Source: Chryseobacterium daeguense DSM 19388 (GTDB lineage Bacteria > Bacteroidota > Bacteroidia > Flavobacteriales > Weeksellaceae). From it: DNA of 64,000 nt. The notes beneath the pieces are model-generated. The model searched no databases, was not told where the DNA came from, and worked only from the letters and a program-made list of their open reading frames with translations. Made by a program: the position numbers and the translations under genes. Positions 52,563 to 64,000 of this stretch are shown here, one piece after another; position 1 is the stretch's first letter; each line of letters starts with the position of its first letter. Location: the NCBI RefSeq assembly GCF_000430825.1, contig NZ_AUMT01000013.1:62001-126000 (forward strand), given 5' to 3'.

Positions 52563-55500
52563 ATGAGTAAAACAACAGCAACAACTAAGGGAACACAGAG
52601 AATTAATTTCTCATCAGCAAAAGGAAAAATCATCACTCCTGACTTCCTGGATATCCAGATAGAGTCTTTTAAAGAGTTTTTCCAGCTTGATACGCTTCCT
52701 GAAGACAGAAGAGATGAAGGTCTATACAAGACTTTTCAGGAAAACTTCCCGATTACGGATTCTAGAAACCAGTTTGTGCTTGAGTTTCTGGATTATCTGG
52801 TAGATTCTCCACGATATTCAATCGATGAATGTGTGGAAAGAGGTTTGACTTATTCAGTTCCTCTGAAAGCAAGACTTAAATTGTATTGTACAGACCCTGA
52901 GCACGAGGATTTCCAAACGGTAGTTCAGGATGTATATTTAGGGCCGGTTCCTTACATGACGCCTAGTGGTTCTTTCATCATCAATGGTGCTGAGAGAGTT
53001 ATCGTTACGCAGCTACACCGTTCACCTGGTGTATTCTTCGGACAGACTTACCACGCCAACGGAACCAAATTATATTATTCAAGAATTATCCCTTTCAAAG
53101 GATCTTGGATGGAATTTACAACAGATATCAACAGCGTAATGTACGCGTATATCGACCGTAAGAAAAAGTTACCATTAACAACTCTTTTAAGAGCTATCGG
53201 TTATGAATCTGACAAGGATATCCTTCAGATCTTTGACCTTGCTGAAGAAGTAAAAGTTTCTAAAGCTGCCCTTAAAAAAGTAGAAGGAAGAACATTAGCT
53301 GCGAGAGTATTGAACACTTGGTTCGAGGATTTCGTAGACGAAGATACAGGGGAGGTAGTTTCTATCGAAAGAAACGAAATCATCCTGGATAGAGAAACGA
53401 TTCTTGAAAAAGAACATTTAGACCTTATTCTTGATGCTGGTGTGAAATCTATCCTGATTCACAAAGAAAACAGCAACGAATTCTCTATCATCCAGAATAC
53501 ATTACAGAAAGACCCTACAAACTCTGAAAAAGAAGCAGTAGAGTATATCTATCGTCAGTTAAGAAACGCAGATCCGCCAGATGAGGAAACAGCAAGAGGA
53601 ATCATCGAAAAATTATTCTTCTCTGAGCAAAGATATTCATTAGGTGAAGTGGGACGTTACAGACTAAACAAAAAGTTAGGTCTTAATATCCCGACTACAA
53701 CTGAAGTTCTTACAAAAGAAGATATCATCGCGATCGTAAGACATTTGATCGAGCTTGTAAACTCTAAAGCTGAGGTTGATGATATCGACCACTTATCAAA
53801 CAGAAGAATTAAAACTGTTGGTGAGCAATTGGCAGGACAGTTCGGTGTAGGTCTTTCAAGAATTGCAAGAACAATCAAGGAAAGAATGAACGTTAGAGAT
53901 AACGAGATCTTTACTCCGCTTGATCTTGTAAATGCTAAAACTTTAACATCTGTAATTAACTCGTTCTTTGGTACCAACCAGCTATCTCAGTTCATGGATC
54001 AGACCAACCCGCTTTCAGAAATCACGCACAAGCGTAGACTTTCTGCACTAGGGCCTGGTGGTTTATCAAGAGAAAGAGCAGGTTTCGAGGTTCGAGACGT
54101 TCACCATACGCACTACGGAAGAATTTGTCCGATTGAAACTCCGGAAGGACCAAACATCGGTTTGATTTCATCTTTAGGTATTTATGCTAAGATCAACAGA
54201 TTAGGTTTCATCGAAACTCCATACAGAAAAGTAGAAAACAGTAAGATTGAGCTTAATGCTGATCCTATATACTTAAATGCTGAAGACGAAGAATCTAAAG
54301 TAATTGCTCAGGCAAACGTAGAATTGAACGATAACGGAGAATTCTTAACAGACAGAATTATCGCAAGATTGGATGGTGATTATCCGGTGGTGGAGCCTCA
54401 GCAGGTTGACCTTATCGACGTTGCACCAAACCAGATTTCCGGTATCTCCGCTTCATTAATTCCATTCCTGGAGCATGATGATGCGAACCGTGCATTGATG
54501 GGATCAAACATGATGCGTCAGGCAGTTCCTCTATTGAAGCCGCAAGCTCCAATCGTAGGTACAGGTCTGGAACAGCAGGTTGCGAAAGATTCAAGAATTT
54601 TGATCAATGCTGAAGGTACAGGTACTGTAGAATATGTAGATGCTGACAAAATCGTTATTAAATACGAAAGAAGCGAAGACGAAGATTTAGTACAATTTGA
54701 ATCTGCTACGAAAACGTATAACTTAACTAAGTTCAGAAAAACCAACCAGAGTACAACCATTACCCTAAGACCAAACGTAAGAGTAGGTGATGTAGTGGAA
54801 AAAGGACAGGTGCTTTGTGACGGTTATGCTACTGAAAACGGAGAATTGGCTCTTGGTAGAAACTTAGTGGTTGCGTTCATGCCTTGGAAAGGTTACAACT
54901 TCGAGGATGCGATCGTAATCAACGAAAAAGTAGTTCGTGAAGACTGGTTTACTTCAATCCACGTGGATGAATATTCTCTTGAAGTTCGTGATACTAAATT
55001 AGGTATGGAAGAGCTTACAGCAGATATTCCAAATGTTTCTGAAGAAGCGACTAAAGATCTTGACGAGAACGGTATGATCAGAATCGGTGCTGAAGTGAAG
55101 CCTGGAGATATCATGATTGGTAAAATTACTCCAAAAGGTGAATCTGACCCGACTCCTGAAGAAAAACTTCTTAGAGCAATTTTCGGTGACAAAGCCGGTG
55201 ATGTGAAAGATGCTTCATTGAAAGCAGATTCTTCATTAAGAGGTGTTGTGATCGACAAAAAATTGTTCTCAAGAAACATTAAAGATAAAAAGAAGAGAAC
55301 TGAAGAAAAACTTAAGCTTGAAGAGATTGAAAACACTTATAAAGCTAAGTTTGATGATTTGAGAAACACTTTAATTGAAAAATTAAATACACTGGTAAGC
55401 GGTAAAACTTCTCAAGGGGTAAAAAATGACCTTGATGAGGAAATCATCGGTAAAGGTGTGAAGTTCACTCACAAATTATTGACTTCAGTAGAAGATTATG

Positions 55501-56384
55501 TAAACGTAAGCGGTTCAGACTGGACTGTTGACAATGATAAAAATGAGTTAATCAAACAATTAATTCACAACTACAAAATCAAGTATAATGATATTCAAGG
55601 GGTTAAAAACCGTGAGAAATTCGCAATTTCTATCGGAGACGAACTACCTGCAGGTATCATGAAGCTGGCTAAAGTTTACATCGCTAAGAAACGTAAACTG
55701 AACGTAGGAGATAAAATGGCAGGACGTCACGGTAACAAAGGTATCGTTTCCAGAATCGTTCGTGAAGAAGATATGCCATTCCTTGAAGACGGAACACCGG
55801 TAGATATCGTATTGAATCCACTAGGGGTACCTTCGCGTATGAACATCGGACAAATCTATGAAACAGTTCTTGGATGGGCTGGTCAGAAACTGGGTATGAA
55901 GTTCGCTACGCCTATCTTCGACGGAGCAAGCTTAGATCAGATTACTGAGTACACAGAAAAGGCAGGTCTTCCGAAATTCGGTCACACATATCTTTATGAT
56001 GGCGGTACCGGGGAAAGATTTACACAGGCTGCTACAGTAGGTATCATCTACATGCTGAAACTAGGTCACATGGTGGATGATAAAATGCACGCACGTTCTA
56101 TCGGACCTTACTCATTGATTACTCAGCAGCCGTTAGGAGGTAAAGCTCAGTTCGGAGGTCAGAGATTCGGGGAGATGGAGGTTTGGGCTCTTGAAGCATT
56201 CGGAGCATCAAATATCCTGAGAGAAATTCTTACTGTGAAGTCGGATGACGTGATTGGTAGAGCGAAAACTTACGAAGCTATTGCAAAAGGTGAATCCATG
56301 CCTGAACCAGGTATTCCGGAATCATTCAATGTATTGCTTCATGAGTTACAAGGACTTGGACTTGATGTAAGACTAGAGGAATAA
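52563..56384 (+). CDS. rpoB: RNA polymerase beta subunit
   Basis: This 1273-residue protein is RpoB. The rifampicin pocket reads [20 protein letters not shown] from about residue 469 and continues [12 protein letters not shown], all of the usual susceptible type. The later [12 protein letters not shown] lies near the catalytic channel. It forms the core enzyme with RpoC, encoded 81 nt later. Confidence 0.98.
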   Translation: MSKTTATTKGTQRINFSSAKGKIITPDFLDIQIESFKEFFQLDTLPEDRRDEGLYKTFQENFPITDSRNQFVLEFLDYLVDSPRYSIDECVERGLTYSVPLKARLKLYCTDPEHEDFQTVVQDVYLGPVPYMTPSGSFIINGAERVIVTQLHRSPGVFFGQTYHANGTKLYYSRIIPFKGSWMEFTTDINSVMYAYIDRKKKLPLTTLLRAIGYESDKDILQIFDLAEEVKVSKAALKKVEGRTLAARVLNTWFEDFVDEDTGEVVSIERNEIILDRETILEKEHLDLILDAGVKSILIHKENSNEFSIIQNTLQKDPTNSEKEAVEYIYRQLRNADPPDEETARGIIEKLFFSEQRYSLGEVGRYRLNKKLGLNIPTTTEVLTKEDIIAIVRHLIELVNSKAEVDDIDHLSNRRIKTVGEQLAGQFGVGLSRIARTIKERMNVRDNEIFTPLDLVNAKTLTSVINSFFGTNQLSQFMDQTNPLSEITHKRRLSALGPGGLSRERAGFEVRDVHHTHYGRICPIETPEGPNIGLISSLGIYAKINRLGFIETPYRKVENSKIELNADPIYLNAEDEESKVIAQANVELNDNGEFLTDRIIARLDGDYPVVEPQQVDLIDVAPNQISGISASLIPFLEHDDANRALMGSNMMRQAVPLLKPQAPIVGTGLEQQVAKDSRILINAEGTGTVEYVDADKIVIKYERSEDEDLVQFESATKTYNLTKFRKTNQSTTITLRPNVRVGDVVEKGQVLCDGYATENGELALGRNLVVAFMPWKGYNFEDAIVINEKVVREDWFTSIHVDEYSLEVRDTKLGMEELTADIPNVSEEATKDLDENGMIRIGAEVKPGDIMIGKITPKGESDPTPEEKLLRAIFGDKAGDVKDASLKADSSLRGVVIDKKLFSRNIKDKKKRTEEKLKLEEIENTYKAKFDDLRNTLIEKLNTLVSGKTSQGVKNDLDEEIIGKGVKFTHKLLTSVEDYVNVSGSDWTVDNDKNELIKQLIHNYKIKYNDIQGVKNREKFAISIGDELPAGIMKLAKVYIAKKRKLNVGDKMAGRHGNKGIVSRIVREEDMPFLEDGTPVDIVLNPLGVPSRMNIGQIYETVLGWAGQKLGMKFATPIFDGASLDQITEYTEKAGLPKFGHTYLYDGGTGERFTQAATVGIIYMLKLGHMVDDKMHARSIGPYSLITQQPLGGKAQFGGQRFGEMEVWALEAFGASNILREILTVKSDDVIGRAKTYEAIAKGESMPEPGIPESFNVLLHELQGLGLDVRLEE

Positions 56385-56465
56385 TTTTAAATTTTGAATG
56401 TTGAATTTTGAATTAATTCAGAATTTAAATCCAAAATTTATAATCCAAAATCTAAAATCTAAAAA
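56385..56465. repeat. short inverted repeat between rpoB and rpoC
   Basis: Arms 56,385-56,411 and 56,431-56,457 are imperfect inverses (about 20 of 27 match) with the recurring unit ATTTTGAAT. The gap between the two genes is filled by this element; it may be transcribed through. Confidence 0.6.
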
Positions 56466-59400
56466 ATGTCAAATAAAAATAAATCAAGTAGATTTAATAA
56501 AATAACCATCGGTTTAGCTTCACCGGAATCGATTCTTCAGGAGTCGAGAGGGGAGGTTCTTAAGCCGGAAACTATTAACTACAGAACGCATAAACCTGAA
56601 AGAGACGGTTTGTTCTGTGAAAAAATCTTCGGTCCTGTAAAGGATTACGAATGTGCTTGTGGTAAATACAAGAGAATTCGTTACAAAGGGATCGTTTGTG
56701 ACCGTTGTGGAGTAGAAGTTACTGAGAAAAAAGTAAGAAGAGAGAGAATCGGGCACATTAACCTTGTAGTTCCAATTGCGCACATCTGGTATTTCCGTTC
56801 TTTACCGAACAAAATCGGTTACCTTTTAGGAATTCCTTCTAAGAAATTAGATATGATCATCTACTACGAAAGATATGTAGTGATTCAGCAGGGTATTGCT
56901 AAAAAATTAGACGGTTCAGATTTTGAGCAGATGGAATTCTTAACAGAAGAAGAGTATCTTGATATTATGGAAACTCTTCCTATTGAGAACCAGTATCTTG
57001 ATGATTCTGATCCAAACAAATTCATCGCCAAAATGGGTGCTGAAGCTGTTGAGGAACTGTTAAAAAGAATCGATCTTGATGCTTTGTCTTTCGATTTAAG
57101 ACACAAAGCTCACAATGAAGGTTCAAAACAAAGAAGAACTGAGGCTTTAAAAAGATTGAACGTTGTAGAAGCATTAAGAGGTGCTAATACAAGAATGATC
57201 AACAAGCCTGAGTGGATGATCATGCGTGTGCTTCCAGTAATCCCGCCGGAATTAAGACCATTGGTTCCGTTGGATGGTGGACGTTTCGCTACTTCCGATT
57301 TAAATGACCTTTACAGAAGAGTTATCATCAGAAATAACCGTTTGAAGAGGTTATTGGAGATCAAAGCTCCGGAAGTAATCTTGAGAAACGAGAAGCGTAT
57401 GCTTCAGGAATCAGTAGATTCATTATTCGATAATACAAGAAAATCTTCAGCTGTAAAATCTGAATCAAACAGACCATTGAAATCTCTTTCTGATTCATTG
57501 AAAGGTAAGCAGGGTCGTTTCCGTCAGAACTTACTAGGGAAAAGGGTAGACTACTCTGCGCGTTCGGTAATTGTTGTAGGTCCAAACTTACAGCTTCACG
57601 AATGCGGTATTCCTAAAGATATGGCTGCAGAGCTTTACAAGCCGTTTATCATTAGAAAACTAATTGAAAGAGGAATTGTAAAAACAGTAAAATCTGCAAA
57701 GAGAATCATCGACAGAAAAGAGCCGGTAGTTTATGATATCCTTGAAAACGTGATGAAAGGTCACCCGGTACTATTGAACAGGGCACCTACTCTTCACAGA
57801 CTGGGTATCCAGGCTTTCCAGCCTAAGATGATCGAAGGTAAGGCAATTCAGCTTCACCCGTTGGTAACCACAGCATTCAACGCCGATTTTGACGGTGACC
57901 AGATGGCGGTACACTTACCGTTAGGCCCTGAAGCGATCCTTGAAGCTCAGTTACTGATGTTAGGTTCTCAGAACATCCTGAACCCTGCAAACGGTTCTCC
58001 AATTACGGTACCTTCTCAGGATATGGTTCTTGGTCTTTATTTCATGACTAAAGAATTAAGCTCTACAGAAGATATGAAAGTAAAAGGTGAAGGTCTTGCA
58101 TTCTATTCTCCTGAGGAAGCGGAAATCGCTTATGCTGAAGGAAAAGTTTCTCTGAATGCTAAGGTAAGATGTAAATTACCAGTGAAAGAAAACGGAGAAA
58201 TCGTTACAAGACTGATCGAGACTACAGTTGGTAGAATTTTATTCAACCAGATTGTACCTAAGCAGGTAGGATACATCAATGAGCTTTTAACTAAAAAATC
58301 GTTGAGAAACGTTATCGGTAAGATCCTTGCTGATACGGATTTCCCTACCACTGTGAAGTTCCTTGATGCAATGAAAGATTTAGGATATTCAAATGCATTC
58401 AAAGGAGGTCTTTCTTTCTCACTTGGGGATATTGTAGTTCCTGTTGAGAAAAAGCAGATGGTTGCATCAGCAATTGAAACTGTAGACGAAATTAGAGCCA
58501 ACTATAACATGGGTCTTATTACAGATACAGAACGTTATAACCAAGTAATCGACGTTTGGACAAACACCAATGCAGGATTAACTGAAATGATCATGAGCAG
58601 AATGAAAACCGACCAAGGTGGATTCAATTCTGTATACATGATGCTTGACTCTGGAGCGAGGGGTTCTAAAGAACAGATCCGTCAGTTATCAGGGATGAGA
58701 GGTTTGATGGCAAAACCGCAGAAAGCCGGATCTACAGGAGCGGAAATCATCGAAAACCCGATTCTTGCTAACTTTAAGGAAGGTCTTTCGATTCTAGAGT
58801 ACTTTATCTCTACCCACGGTGCCCGTAAAGGTCTTGCGGATACCGCTCTTAAGACTGCCGATGCAGGTTACTTAACGAGAAGACTGGTAGACGTTGCACA
58901 GGACGTTATCGTTACAGAAGCAGACTGTGGAACTTTAAGAGGTACAGAAGTTACTGCGCTTAAGAAAAATGACGAGATTGTTGAAAGAATCTCTGAAAGA
59001 ATCTTAGGTAGAGTATCTCTTCACAATATTTACGATCCGGAAACAGATGAATTAATCGCTGAAGCAGATCAGGTGATCATTGAAGAATTAGCGAAGAAAA
59101 TCGAAGAAGCTGGATTGGAAGCGGTTGAAGTTCGTTCACCATTGACTTGTGAGGCTAAGAAAGGTATCTGTGCAAAATGCTACGGTAGAAACTTGGCTAC
59201 AGGTAAAGTAATCCACATGGGAGAAGCGGTAGGTGTAATTGCAGCACAGTCCATCGGGGAACCGGGAACTCAGCTTACGTTGAGAACCTTCCACCAAGGG
59301 GGTACTGCAGGAAACGTATCAGAAAACCCTTCCATCGTTGCAAGAAGAGATGGTATCGTAGAAATGGATGAGGTAAGAACGATTACTTCTGAAGATGAAA

Positions 59401-60731
59401 ACGGTAACACAGCTGAGGTTGTAGTGTCTCGTTCAACGGAATTCAGATTAGTTGCTGATAATGAGTCCAGAACTCCATTAATGGTGGCTAACGTACCTTA
59501 CGGATCTATATTAGCGGTAAAACCGGGTGATAAGGTGAAGAAAGGAGATGTTATCTGTAGATGGGATCCGTATAACGCGGTTATCATTGCGGAAACTGCC
59601 GGTAAGGTAGAATACGAAGATATCATCCAGGGTATTTCATTCCAGTTGGAAATTGACGAACAGACAGGATTCGAAGAGAAAGTAATCTCTGAATCTAGAA
59701 ATAAGAAAGCCGTACCTACTCTTAAAGTGGTAGATTCTAAAGGTGTTGAGCAAAAAGCTTATAACTTACCTGTAGGAGCCCACTTAATGGTAAATGATGG
59801 TGAAAAAATTAAGGCTGGTAAAGTCTTAATCAAAATCCCAAGAAAATCTGCAAAAGCAGGGGATATCACCGGAGGTCTTCCGAGAGTTACCGAATTATTC
59901 GAAGCTAGAAACCCTTCAAACCCGGCGGTTGTTACAGAAATCGATGGGGTAGTTTCTTACGGAAAAATTAAGAGAGGTAACCGTGAACTTATTGTTGAGG
60001 CTAAAACTGGGGAAAGAAAAATTTATTTAGTTAAATTATCAAACCAGATCCTTGTTCAGGAGAATGACTTCGTAAGAGCTGGTTCTCCGTTATCAGACGG
60101 TTCTATTACACCGGAAGATATCTTAAGAATTAAAGGTCCAACTGCCGTTCAGGAATATTTAGTAAATGAAATTCAGGAAGTTTACCGTCTGCAAGGGGTA
60201 AAAATCGACGACAAGCACTTCGAAATCATCGTAAGACAGATGATGACAAAAGTATCTATCGTTGACGGAGGTGATACTCAGTTCCTTGAAGGAGCTCTTG
60301 AGCATAAGTATGACTTCTTGGAAGAAAACAACAGAGTATTCGGTCTTAAAGTAGTTACTGAAGCTGGTGATTCTAAAATCTTCAAGCCAGGACAGATGAT
60401 TACTGCAAGAGAATTAAGAGATGAAAACTCTAAGCTTAAGCGTGAAGACCAGGCTTTAGTAGAAGTAAGAGATGCTTTACCGGCTACAGCAACACCTGTA
60501 CTGCAAGGTATTACAAGAGCGGCTCTTCAGACTAAGTCTTTCATGTCTGCAGCATCATTCCAGGAAACAACGAAGGTTCTTAACGAAGCTGCTGTTGCCG
60601 GGAAGGTAGATTATCTGGGAGGTCTTAAGGAAAATGTAATTGTAGGACACAGAATTCCTGCAGGAACAGGTCTTAAAGAATACCAGAATGTGATCGTAGG
60701 TTCTAAGAAAGAATTCGAAGATCTTAACTAA
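56466..60731 (+). CDS. rpoC: RNA polymerase beta' subunit
   Basis: This 1421-residue protein has the active-site NADFDGD (residues 472-478). Zinc site 1 uses Cys63, 65, 78 and 81. Zinc site 2 uses Cys821, 895, 902 and 905. Both are complete. Its length is normal for the phylum. Confidence 0.98.
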   Translation: MSNKNKSSRFNKITIGLASPESILQESRGEVLKPETINYRTHKPERDGLFCEKIFGPVKDYECACGKYKRIRYKGIVCDRCGVEVTEKKVRRERIGHINLVVPIAHIWYFRSLPNKIGYLLGIPSKKLDMIIYYERYVVIQQGIAKKLDGSDFEQMEFLTEEEYLDIMETLPIENQYLDDSDPNKFIAKMGAEAVEELLKRIDLDALSFDLRHKAHNEGSKQRRTEALKRLNVVEALRGANTRMINKPEWMIMRVLPVIPPELRPLVPLDGGRFATSDLNDLYRRVIIRNNRLKRLLEIKAPEVILRNEKRMLQESVDSLFDNTRKSSAVKSESNRPLKSLSDSLKGKQGRFRQNLLGKRVDYSARSVIVVGPNLQLHECGIPKDMAAELYKPFIIRKLIERGIVKTVKSAKRIIDRKEPVVYDILENVMKGHPVLLNRAPTLHRLGIQAFQPKMIEGKAIQLHPLVTTAFNADFDGDQMAVHLPLGPEAILEAQLLMLGSQNILNPANGSPITVPSQDMVLGLYFMTKELSSTEDMKVKGEGLAFYSPEEAEIAYAEGKVSLNAKVRCKLPVKENGEIVTRLIETTVGRILFNQIVPKQVGYINELLTKKSLRNVIGKILADTDFPTTVKFLDAMKDLGYSNAFKGGLSFSLGDIVVPVEKKQMVASAIETVDEIRANYNMGLITDTERYNQVIDVWTNTNAGLTEMIMSRMKTDQGGFNSVYMMLDSGARGSKEQIRQLSGMRGLMAKPQKAGSTGAEIIENPILANFKEGLSILEYFISTHGARKGLADTALKTADAGYLTRRLVDVAQDVIVTEADCGTLRGTEVTALKKNDEIVERISERILGRVSLHNIYDPETDELIAEADQVIIEELAKKIEEAGLEAVEVRSPLTCEAKKGICAKCYGRNLATGKVIHMGEAVGVIAAQSIGEPGTQLTLRTFHQGGTAGNVSENPSIVARRDGIVEMDEVRTITSEDENGNTAEVVVSRSTEFRLVADNESRTPLMVANVPYGSILAVKPGDKVKKGDVICRWDPYNAVIIAETAGKVEYEDIIQGISFQLEIDEQTGFEEKVISESRNKKAVPTLKVVDSKGVEQKAYNLPVGAHLMVNDGEKIKAGKVLIKIPRKSAKAGDITGGLPRVTELFEARNPSNPAVVTEIDGVVSYGKIKRGNRELIVEAKTGERKIYLVKLSNQILVQENDFVRAGSPLSDGSITPEDILRIKGPTAVQEYLVNEIQEVYRLQGVKIDDKHFEIIVRQMMTKVSIVDGGDTQFLEGALEHKYDFLEENNRVFGLKVVTEAGDSKIFKPGQMITARELRDENSKLKREDQALVEVRDALPATATPVLQGITRAALQTKSFMSAASFQETTKVLNEAAVAGKVDYLGGLKENVIVGHRIPAGTGLKEYQNVIVGSKKEFEDLN

Positions 60732-60740
60732 AATTAATGA

Positions 60741-60797
60741 TTCGGAAATTTGAGGTTTGAAATTATTTTTATATTTTCACAACCTCAAAATTTCGAA
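60741..60797. repeat. inverted repeat before the DUF3467 gene
   Basis: TTCGGAAATTTGAGGTT (60,741-60,757) pairs with AACCTCAAAATTTCGAA (60,781-60,797) with two mismatches. It could be a terminator-like hairpin without a U-run, or a dispersed repeat. Confidence 0.5.
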
Positions 60798-60818
60798 TAA
60801 AAAAAATATTTTATAACA

Positions 60819-61124
60819 ATGGACAACAATCAAAATCCACAAGACGGAAACATCAACATCGAATTAAACGAAATGGTAGCTGCAGGAGTTTATGCAAACC
60901 TTGCTTTAGTAAACCATTCTCCATCAGAATTCGTAGTAGATTTCATCCAATTAATGCCGGGTGTACAACAAGCTAAAGTAAGATCAAGAATCATCCTTGC
61001 TCCACTTCACGCTAAGAGAGTACTTTCTGCTCTTCAACAAAACATTGCTAACTACGAGCAGCAATTCGGAGAAATCAAAGAAGTTGAACCTTTCGTATTA
61101 GGAGGAAACAACGTAAACGCTTAA
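60819..61124 (+). CDS. DUF3467 protein
   Basis: This 101-residue protein has the DUF3467 pattern (VYANLALVNHSPSEFVVDFI, QLMPGVQQAKVRSRIILAP). It is often found after rpoC in Bacteroidota. The function is unknown. Confidence 0.88.
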   Translation: MDNNQNPQDGNINIELNEMVAAGVYANLALVNHSPSEFVVDFIQLMPGVQQAKVRSRIILAPLHAKRVLSALQQNIANYEQQFGEIKEVEPFVLGGNNVNA

Positions 61125-61145
61125 GATTTTCTTAAACATAAAATA

Positions 61146-61176
61146 AAATGCTCCAATTTATTGGGGCATTTTTTTG
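61146..61176 (+). terminator. terminator after DUF3467
   Basis: AAATGCTCCAA pairs with TTGGGGCATTT around TTTA, followed by T. It closes the rpoBC unit. Confidence 0.75.
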
Positions 61177-61318
61177 TTTATATTAGAAGTAATTAACTGC
61201 TTTGAAAATAAAAATCATTAGAATTAAAATAATATCATTAAATATTTTTAATACATAAAAAAATACCCTGCGAATTATTCAATTTTATATATTTGTTTTT
61301 GGATATGATATAACAGAT

Positions 61319-61969
61319 ATGATAAATAATCAATTTATTCTTAATAAATTCGGTTTTTTGGGTAATGACTTTTCAAAAGAACTCAATAAACACGCCATCA
61401 TCACTGATATTAAGGCAAAGTCTGAAATTATCAGGGAAGGACAAAAAAACAAATTTGTTCCCTTTTTATTAAAGGGTTCCATCAGGGTATTTACTTTAAA
61501 TGACGGAAGAGAGCTTATTTACTATTACATAAGGCCAAATGACAGCTGTCTTATGACTTTCTCCTCCATTTTTACAGATCACGTAAGCCGTGTGTATGCC
61601 GTTGCCGAAGAAGACTCTGAAGTACTGCTGATTCCTATTTCAGTGGTGCATGAATGGCTGATTAAATTCCCTGAAATCAACAGAGTTTTTTATCACGAAT
61701 ATGATAAAAGATTCTCTGACGTCATGAATATGGTGAATGATGCCGTTTTTCACAGGCTTGATAAAAGGGTTTTAAATTACATAAGGCAGCAAATTACAAT
61801 TACAGGTAACAATCCTGTGAAGCTTACACATAGGGAAATTGCCAATAATTTGGGCACTTCAAGAGAAGTAGTGAGCCGTGTTTTGAAAAAAATTGAAAAT
61901 GAAGGTGAAATTTCTCAAACAAAGGAAGGGATAAAACTGCCTATAAATGAAAATGTTAGACAAGTCTAA
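61319..61969 (+). CDS. Crp/Fnr-family transcription factor
   Basis: This 216-residue protein has a cyclic-nucleotide-binding-like N-terminal barrel and a C-terminal winged helix (LTHREIANNLGTSREVVSRVL). It lacks the four-cysteine set of true FNR, so an iron-sulfur sensor is unlikely; its ligand is not known. A TATATTTG at 61,286-61,293 fits its promoter. Confidence 0.85.
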   Translation: MINNQFILNKFGFLGNDFSKELNKHAIITDIKAKSEIIREGQKNKFVPFLLKGSIRVFTLNDGRELIYYYIRPNDSCLMTFSSIFTDHVSRVYAVAEEDSEVLLIPISVVHEWLIKFPEINRVFYHEYDKRFSDVMNMVNDAVFHRLDKRVLNYIRQQITITGNNPVKLTHREIANNLGTSREVVSRVLKKIENEGEISQTKEGIKLPINENVRQV

Positions 61970-62021
61970 TAAATTAAATATACTTCTTTTAACATTACAA
62001 TTGATAAAAACAATGCAGTCG

Positions 62022-62035
62022 GTGACTTTTATCAC
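62022..62035. promoter_or_regulatory. Crp-like binding site before the DUF5777 operon
   Basis: GTGA-CTTTTA-TCAC is a palindrome of the Crp/Fnr type (half-sites spaced by 6). It lies 60 nt before the operon start and 52 nt after the end of the Crp/Fnr-family gene, which is the natural candidate to bind it. Confidence 0.5.
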
Positions 62036-62094
62036 ACGATTTTGAAATGAGAAGTCGATAAGTTTGTTGTACTAATTTATAAATTGAAAAGTGT

Positions 62095-62937
62095 ATGACA
62101 AAAACTCTCTTATTTTTGTCAATGTTTGCCTCAGGTTTTGCTTTTGCACAGGAAGACCTGCTGAAAGATATTGACACCCTTCAAACCAATACCGAAAGTT
62201 CACAGCCTGCCTTTAAAGCACTCCAGATCGTCACGGGCCAATCAACAAAGCTCTCTGCAAAAAATGAGTGGTATATTGTGGTGGCACACCGTTTCGGAGA
62301 TGTAAGCCGGGGCTTTAAAGATTTTTTCGGACTGGATGATGCTTCTACAAAATTAGGTGTCATTTATGGCGTTACAGACGGGCTTTCATTGAGCCTATCC
62401 CGTGAAACCAATTTAAAGACCTTTGAAGGTGGCGCAAAGTATAAGCTTGTGAAGCAAAGCGAAAATTTCCCTGTTGATATCGTGGGATATAATGTCCTTG
62501 CGGTAAATACGGACCTTAGTAAAGACAATTATCCTCATCTTCAGTTCGGAGACAGGCTTTCTTACCTTACTCAGGCTTTAATTTCCAGAAGATTCAGTGA
62601 TGATTTTTCTTTACAGTTAACGCCATCTTATGTTCACAAAAACCTTTACGACCCGAATATTGAAGATAAAAATCAATTTCTGGCAGGATTGGGCGGCCGC
62701 TATAAAATCTCCAAAAGAATTTCCATCAATGCGGAGTATTTTGTGAATTTTGATAATCACAGTTTTTATAAAAATCCTCTTTCATTAGGGATGGATATAG
62801 AAACGGGAGGACACGTTTTCCAGCTTTTATTTACAAATTCACAGCTGAATTCGGATATCGGCTATCTTACGAATGCTGCCGGAAAATGGGAAAAAGGACA
62901 GGTTTTCTTTGGGTTTAATCTTTATAGAGTTTTTTAA
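62095..62937 (+). CDS. DUF5777 outer membrane beta-barrel protein
   Basis: This 280-residue protein has a signal peptide ending at FAQ and alternating beta strands, and ends in FFGFNLYRVF, a typical beta-signal for the BAM machine. It resembles the DUF5777 family, which is usually found with c-type cytochrome and YceI genes. Confidence 0.8.
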   Translation: MTKTLLFLSMFASGFAFAQEDLLKDIDTLQTNTESSQPAFKALQIVTGQSTKLSAKNEWYIVVAHRFGDVSRGFKDFFGLDDASTKLGVIYGVTDGLSLSLSRETNLKTFEGGAKYKLVKQSENFPVDIVGYNVLAVNTDLSKDNYPHLQFGDRLSYLTQALISRRFSDDFSLQLTPSYVHKNLYDPNIEDKNQFLAGLGGRYKISKRISINAEYFVNFDNHSFYKNPLSLGMDIETGGHVFQLLFTNSQLNSDIGYLTNAAGKWEKGQVFFGFNLYRVF

Positions 62938-62939
62938 TT

Positions 62940-63278
62940 ATGAAAAAGATACTGTACATATTTTCATCAGCTGTTGTTATGACTGCCTGTGAAAGCAGAA
63001 CCTATGAAGAAATCTCTGATAATACCCCTATCACCGAGACGGTAACCTATACCAAAGATGTGAAGCCTATTATTGAAGCCAATTGCATCGGATGCCATTC
63101 ACCAGGAGCGCAGGCTCTTACGAACTACAGCCAGGTGAAGGCCAATATTGATAATATCATAGACAGGATAGGAAGACCGAATGGTGATCCTCTGAAAATG
63201 CCTCAGGGAGGAAGTTTATCAGCATCACAAATCAATATTTTCACCAAATGGAAAGCCGACGGGCTTACCGAAAATTAA
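62940..63278 (+). CDS. cytochrome c-like lipoprotein
   Basis: This 112-residue lipoprotein (lipobox TAC, Cys17) carries one haem-binding motif CIGCH (Cys49, Cys52, His53). Met residues later (PLKMPQGG) could be the second haem ligand. It follows the DUF5777 gene by 2 nt, so they are one operon. Confidence 0.8.
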   Translation: MKKILYIFSSAVVMTACESRTYEEISDNTPITETVTYTKDVKPIIEANCIGCHSPGAQALTNYSQVKANIDNIIDRIGRPNGDPLKMPQGGSLSASQINIFTKWKADGLTEN

Positions 63279-63289
63279 ACAGAATTAAT

Positions 63290-63835
63290 ATGAAAAAGCT
63301 AATTTTATTTATTGTCACGCTATTTTTCAGCAATCTTGTTCTGGCTCAAAAATATATTACTAAAACAGGAAAAGTTTCGTTTGAAGCGTCTGTACCTTTA
63401 TTCGAAGATGTTTTTGCGCAGGATGACAACAATGTGGCTGTTATCAACACTGATACGGGAGATTTTGCTTCGGTTTCTGTGGTTAAGAATTTCCATTTTA
63501 AAACAAAATTAATGGAAGAGCATTTCAACGAAAGCTATGCCGAAACTGCAAAGTACCCGAAAACGACTTTTACCGGTAAGATCGTAAATTTTGACAAGAA
63601 TAAACTTTCTGCATCGCCTCAGAAATATACCGTTCAGGGAACATTAAATTTTCATGGAGTAAATAAAGCATATACTTCAAATGCTACCATATACTCCAAA
63701 GACGGAAAGATTTATATGGCCGGCGGTTTTATTGCGAAACCGGCAGATCATAACGTAACCATCCCGAAAATGGTCACCAAAAAGATCGCCGAAAGTGTGA
63801 ATGTTCAGTATAATTATGTCCTTTCAAAACAATGA
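63290..63835 (+). CDS. YceI-like periplasmic protein
   Basis: This 181-residue protein has a signal peptide (MKKLILFIVTLFFSNLVLAQ) and the YceI-like lipocalin pattern (FHFKTKLMEEHFNESYAETA, YPKTTFTGKI). YceI proteins bind isoprenoids or lipids. The ATG at 63,290 is chosen over one at 63,248, which overlaps the cytochrome gene. Confidence 0.8.
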   Translation: MKKLILFIVTLFFSNLVLAQKYITKTGKVSFEASVPLFEDVFAQDDNNVAVINTDTGDFASVSVVKNFHFKTKLMEEHFNESYAETAKYPKTTFTGKIVNFDKNKLSASPQKYTVQGTLNFHGVNKAYTSNATIYSKDGKIYMAGGFIAKPADHNVTIPKMVTKKIAESVNVQYNYVLSKQ

Positions 63836-64000
63836 AAAAGCTAATTTTATTATTGAGCATGTTTTTGGGTTTTGCAATGATTTCTGCTCAAGAAAAGGCA
63901 AAATCCATCTTTGATATTGCAAGAACAGGAACTGTTGCTGAGGTAAAAGAACTGATGAAACAGAATCCTGATATCATCAATCAAACTAATGACAATGGCT
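63832..64000 (+). CDS. ankyrin-repeat protein, 5' part
   Basis: The frame starts with an ATG that overlaps the YceI stop (ATGA). The visible part has a signal peptide (MKKLILLLSMFLGFAMISAQ) and the beginning of an ankyrin repeat (TGTVAEVKELMKQNPDIINQ). The gene continues past the window. Confidence 0.75.
   Translation, partial: MKKLILLLSMFLGFAMISAQEKAKSIFDIARTGTVAEVKELMKQNPDIINQTNDNG

Noticed and set aside
54893-55336. 147-codon minus-strand frame inside rpoB
   Set aside because: It is a Ser-rich shadow of rpoB codons in the opposite strand, with no start context.
52563-56384. Rifampicin-resistance change in rpoB
   Set aside because: The pocket sequence matches the usual susceptible residues.
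1-64000. CRISPR array
   Set aside because: No series of short direct repeats with regular unique spacers was seen; the repeats found are inverted or few.

Overview
The window looks like a low-GC Bacteroidota chromosome, most likely Flavobacteriia of the Chryseobacterium/Weeksellaceae type. This rests on promoters of the TTTG / TAnnTTTG form, a lack of Shine-Dalgarno sites, a type IX secretion sorting domain, tRNA genes without an encoded CCA, and the local order tuf - tRNA-Trp - secE - nusG - rplKAJL - rpoBC. The genus is an inference from these features; no database was searched.

Positions 1 to about 35,715 are the right-hand part of a tailed, temperate prophage. Nearly all genes lie on the minus strand, packed with 1-14 nt overlaps. 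Read in the direction of transcription (right to left), they form an early region and a late region. The early region (34.1 to 18 kb) holds a Cro-side regulator, an ERF-type annealing protein, a PD-(D/E)XK exonuclease, a NinB-like protein, an HNH nuclease, a MazG-like protein, an SF2 helicase, a replication initiator, a DnaB/RecA-fold helicase with an SSB-like tail, a RusA resolvase, a helicase-methyltransferase fusion, a PcfK/PcfJ pair, a PAPS-reductase-like protein and an ASCH protein. The late region (17.9 kb down to 1) holds a ParB-like protein, a TET-associated-type glycosyltransferase, both terminase subunits, tail genes and a 1621-residue tape measure protein. The immunity region (34.07-35.6 kb) is a divergent repressor operon ending in a secreted protein, a possible lysogenic-conversion gene. 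The right end is a 3' fragment of tRNA-Thr(GGT), read as attR. The integrase, portal, capsid and lysis genes are not recognisable here and probably lie to the left.

Positions 36.0-44.0 kb carry a two-component system followed by a TolC / membrane-fusion / CzcA-type RND metal efflux operon, separated by a 180-bp nested inverted repeat. A lipoprotein with two DUF4394 repeats follows on the minus strand.

Positions 45.7-61.2 kb are the core translation and transcription cluster: tuf, tRNA-Trp, secE, nusG, rplK, rplA, rplJ, rplL, rpoB, rpoC and a DUF3467 gene. Two non-core items interrupt it: a secreted C1q-like protein between nusG and rplK, and the 3' remnant of a type IX secreted protein between rplL and rpoB.

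Positions 61.3-64.0 kb hold a Crp/Fnr-family regulator followed by an apparent operon: DUF5777 beta-barrel, cytochrome c-type lipoprotein, YceI-like protein and the start of an ankyrin-repeat protein. A Crp-like palindrome lies in front of that operon.
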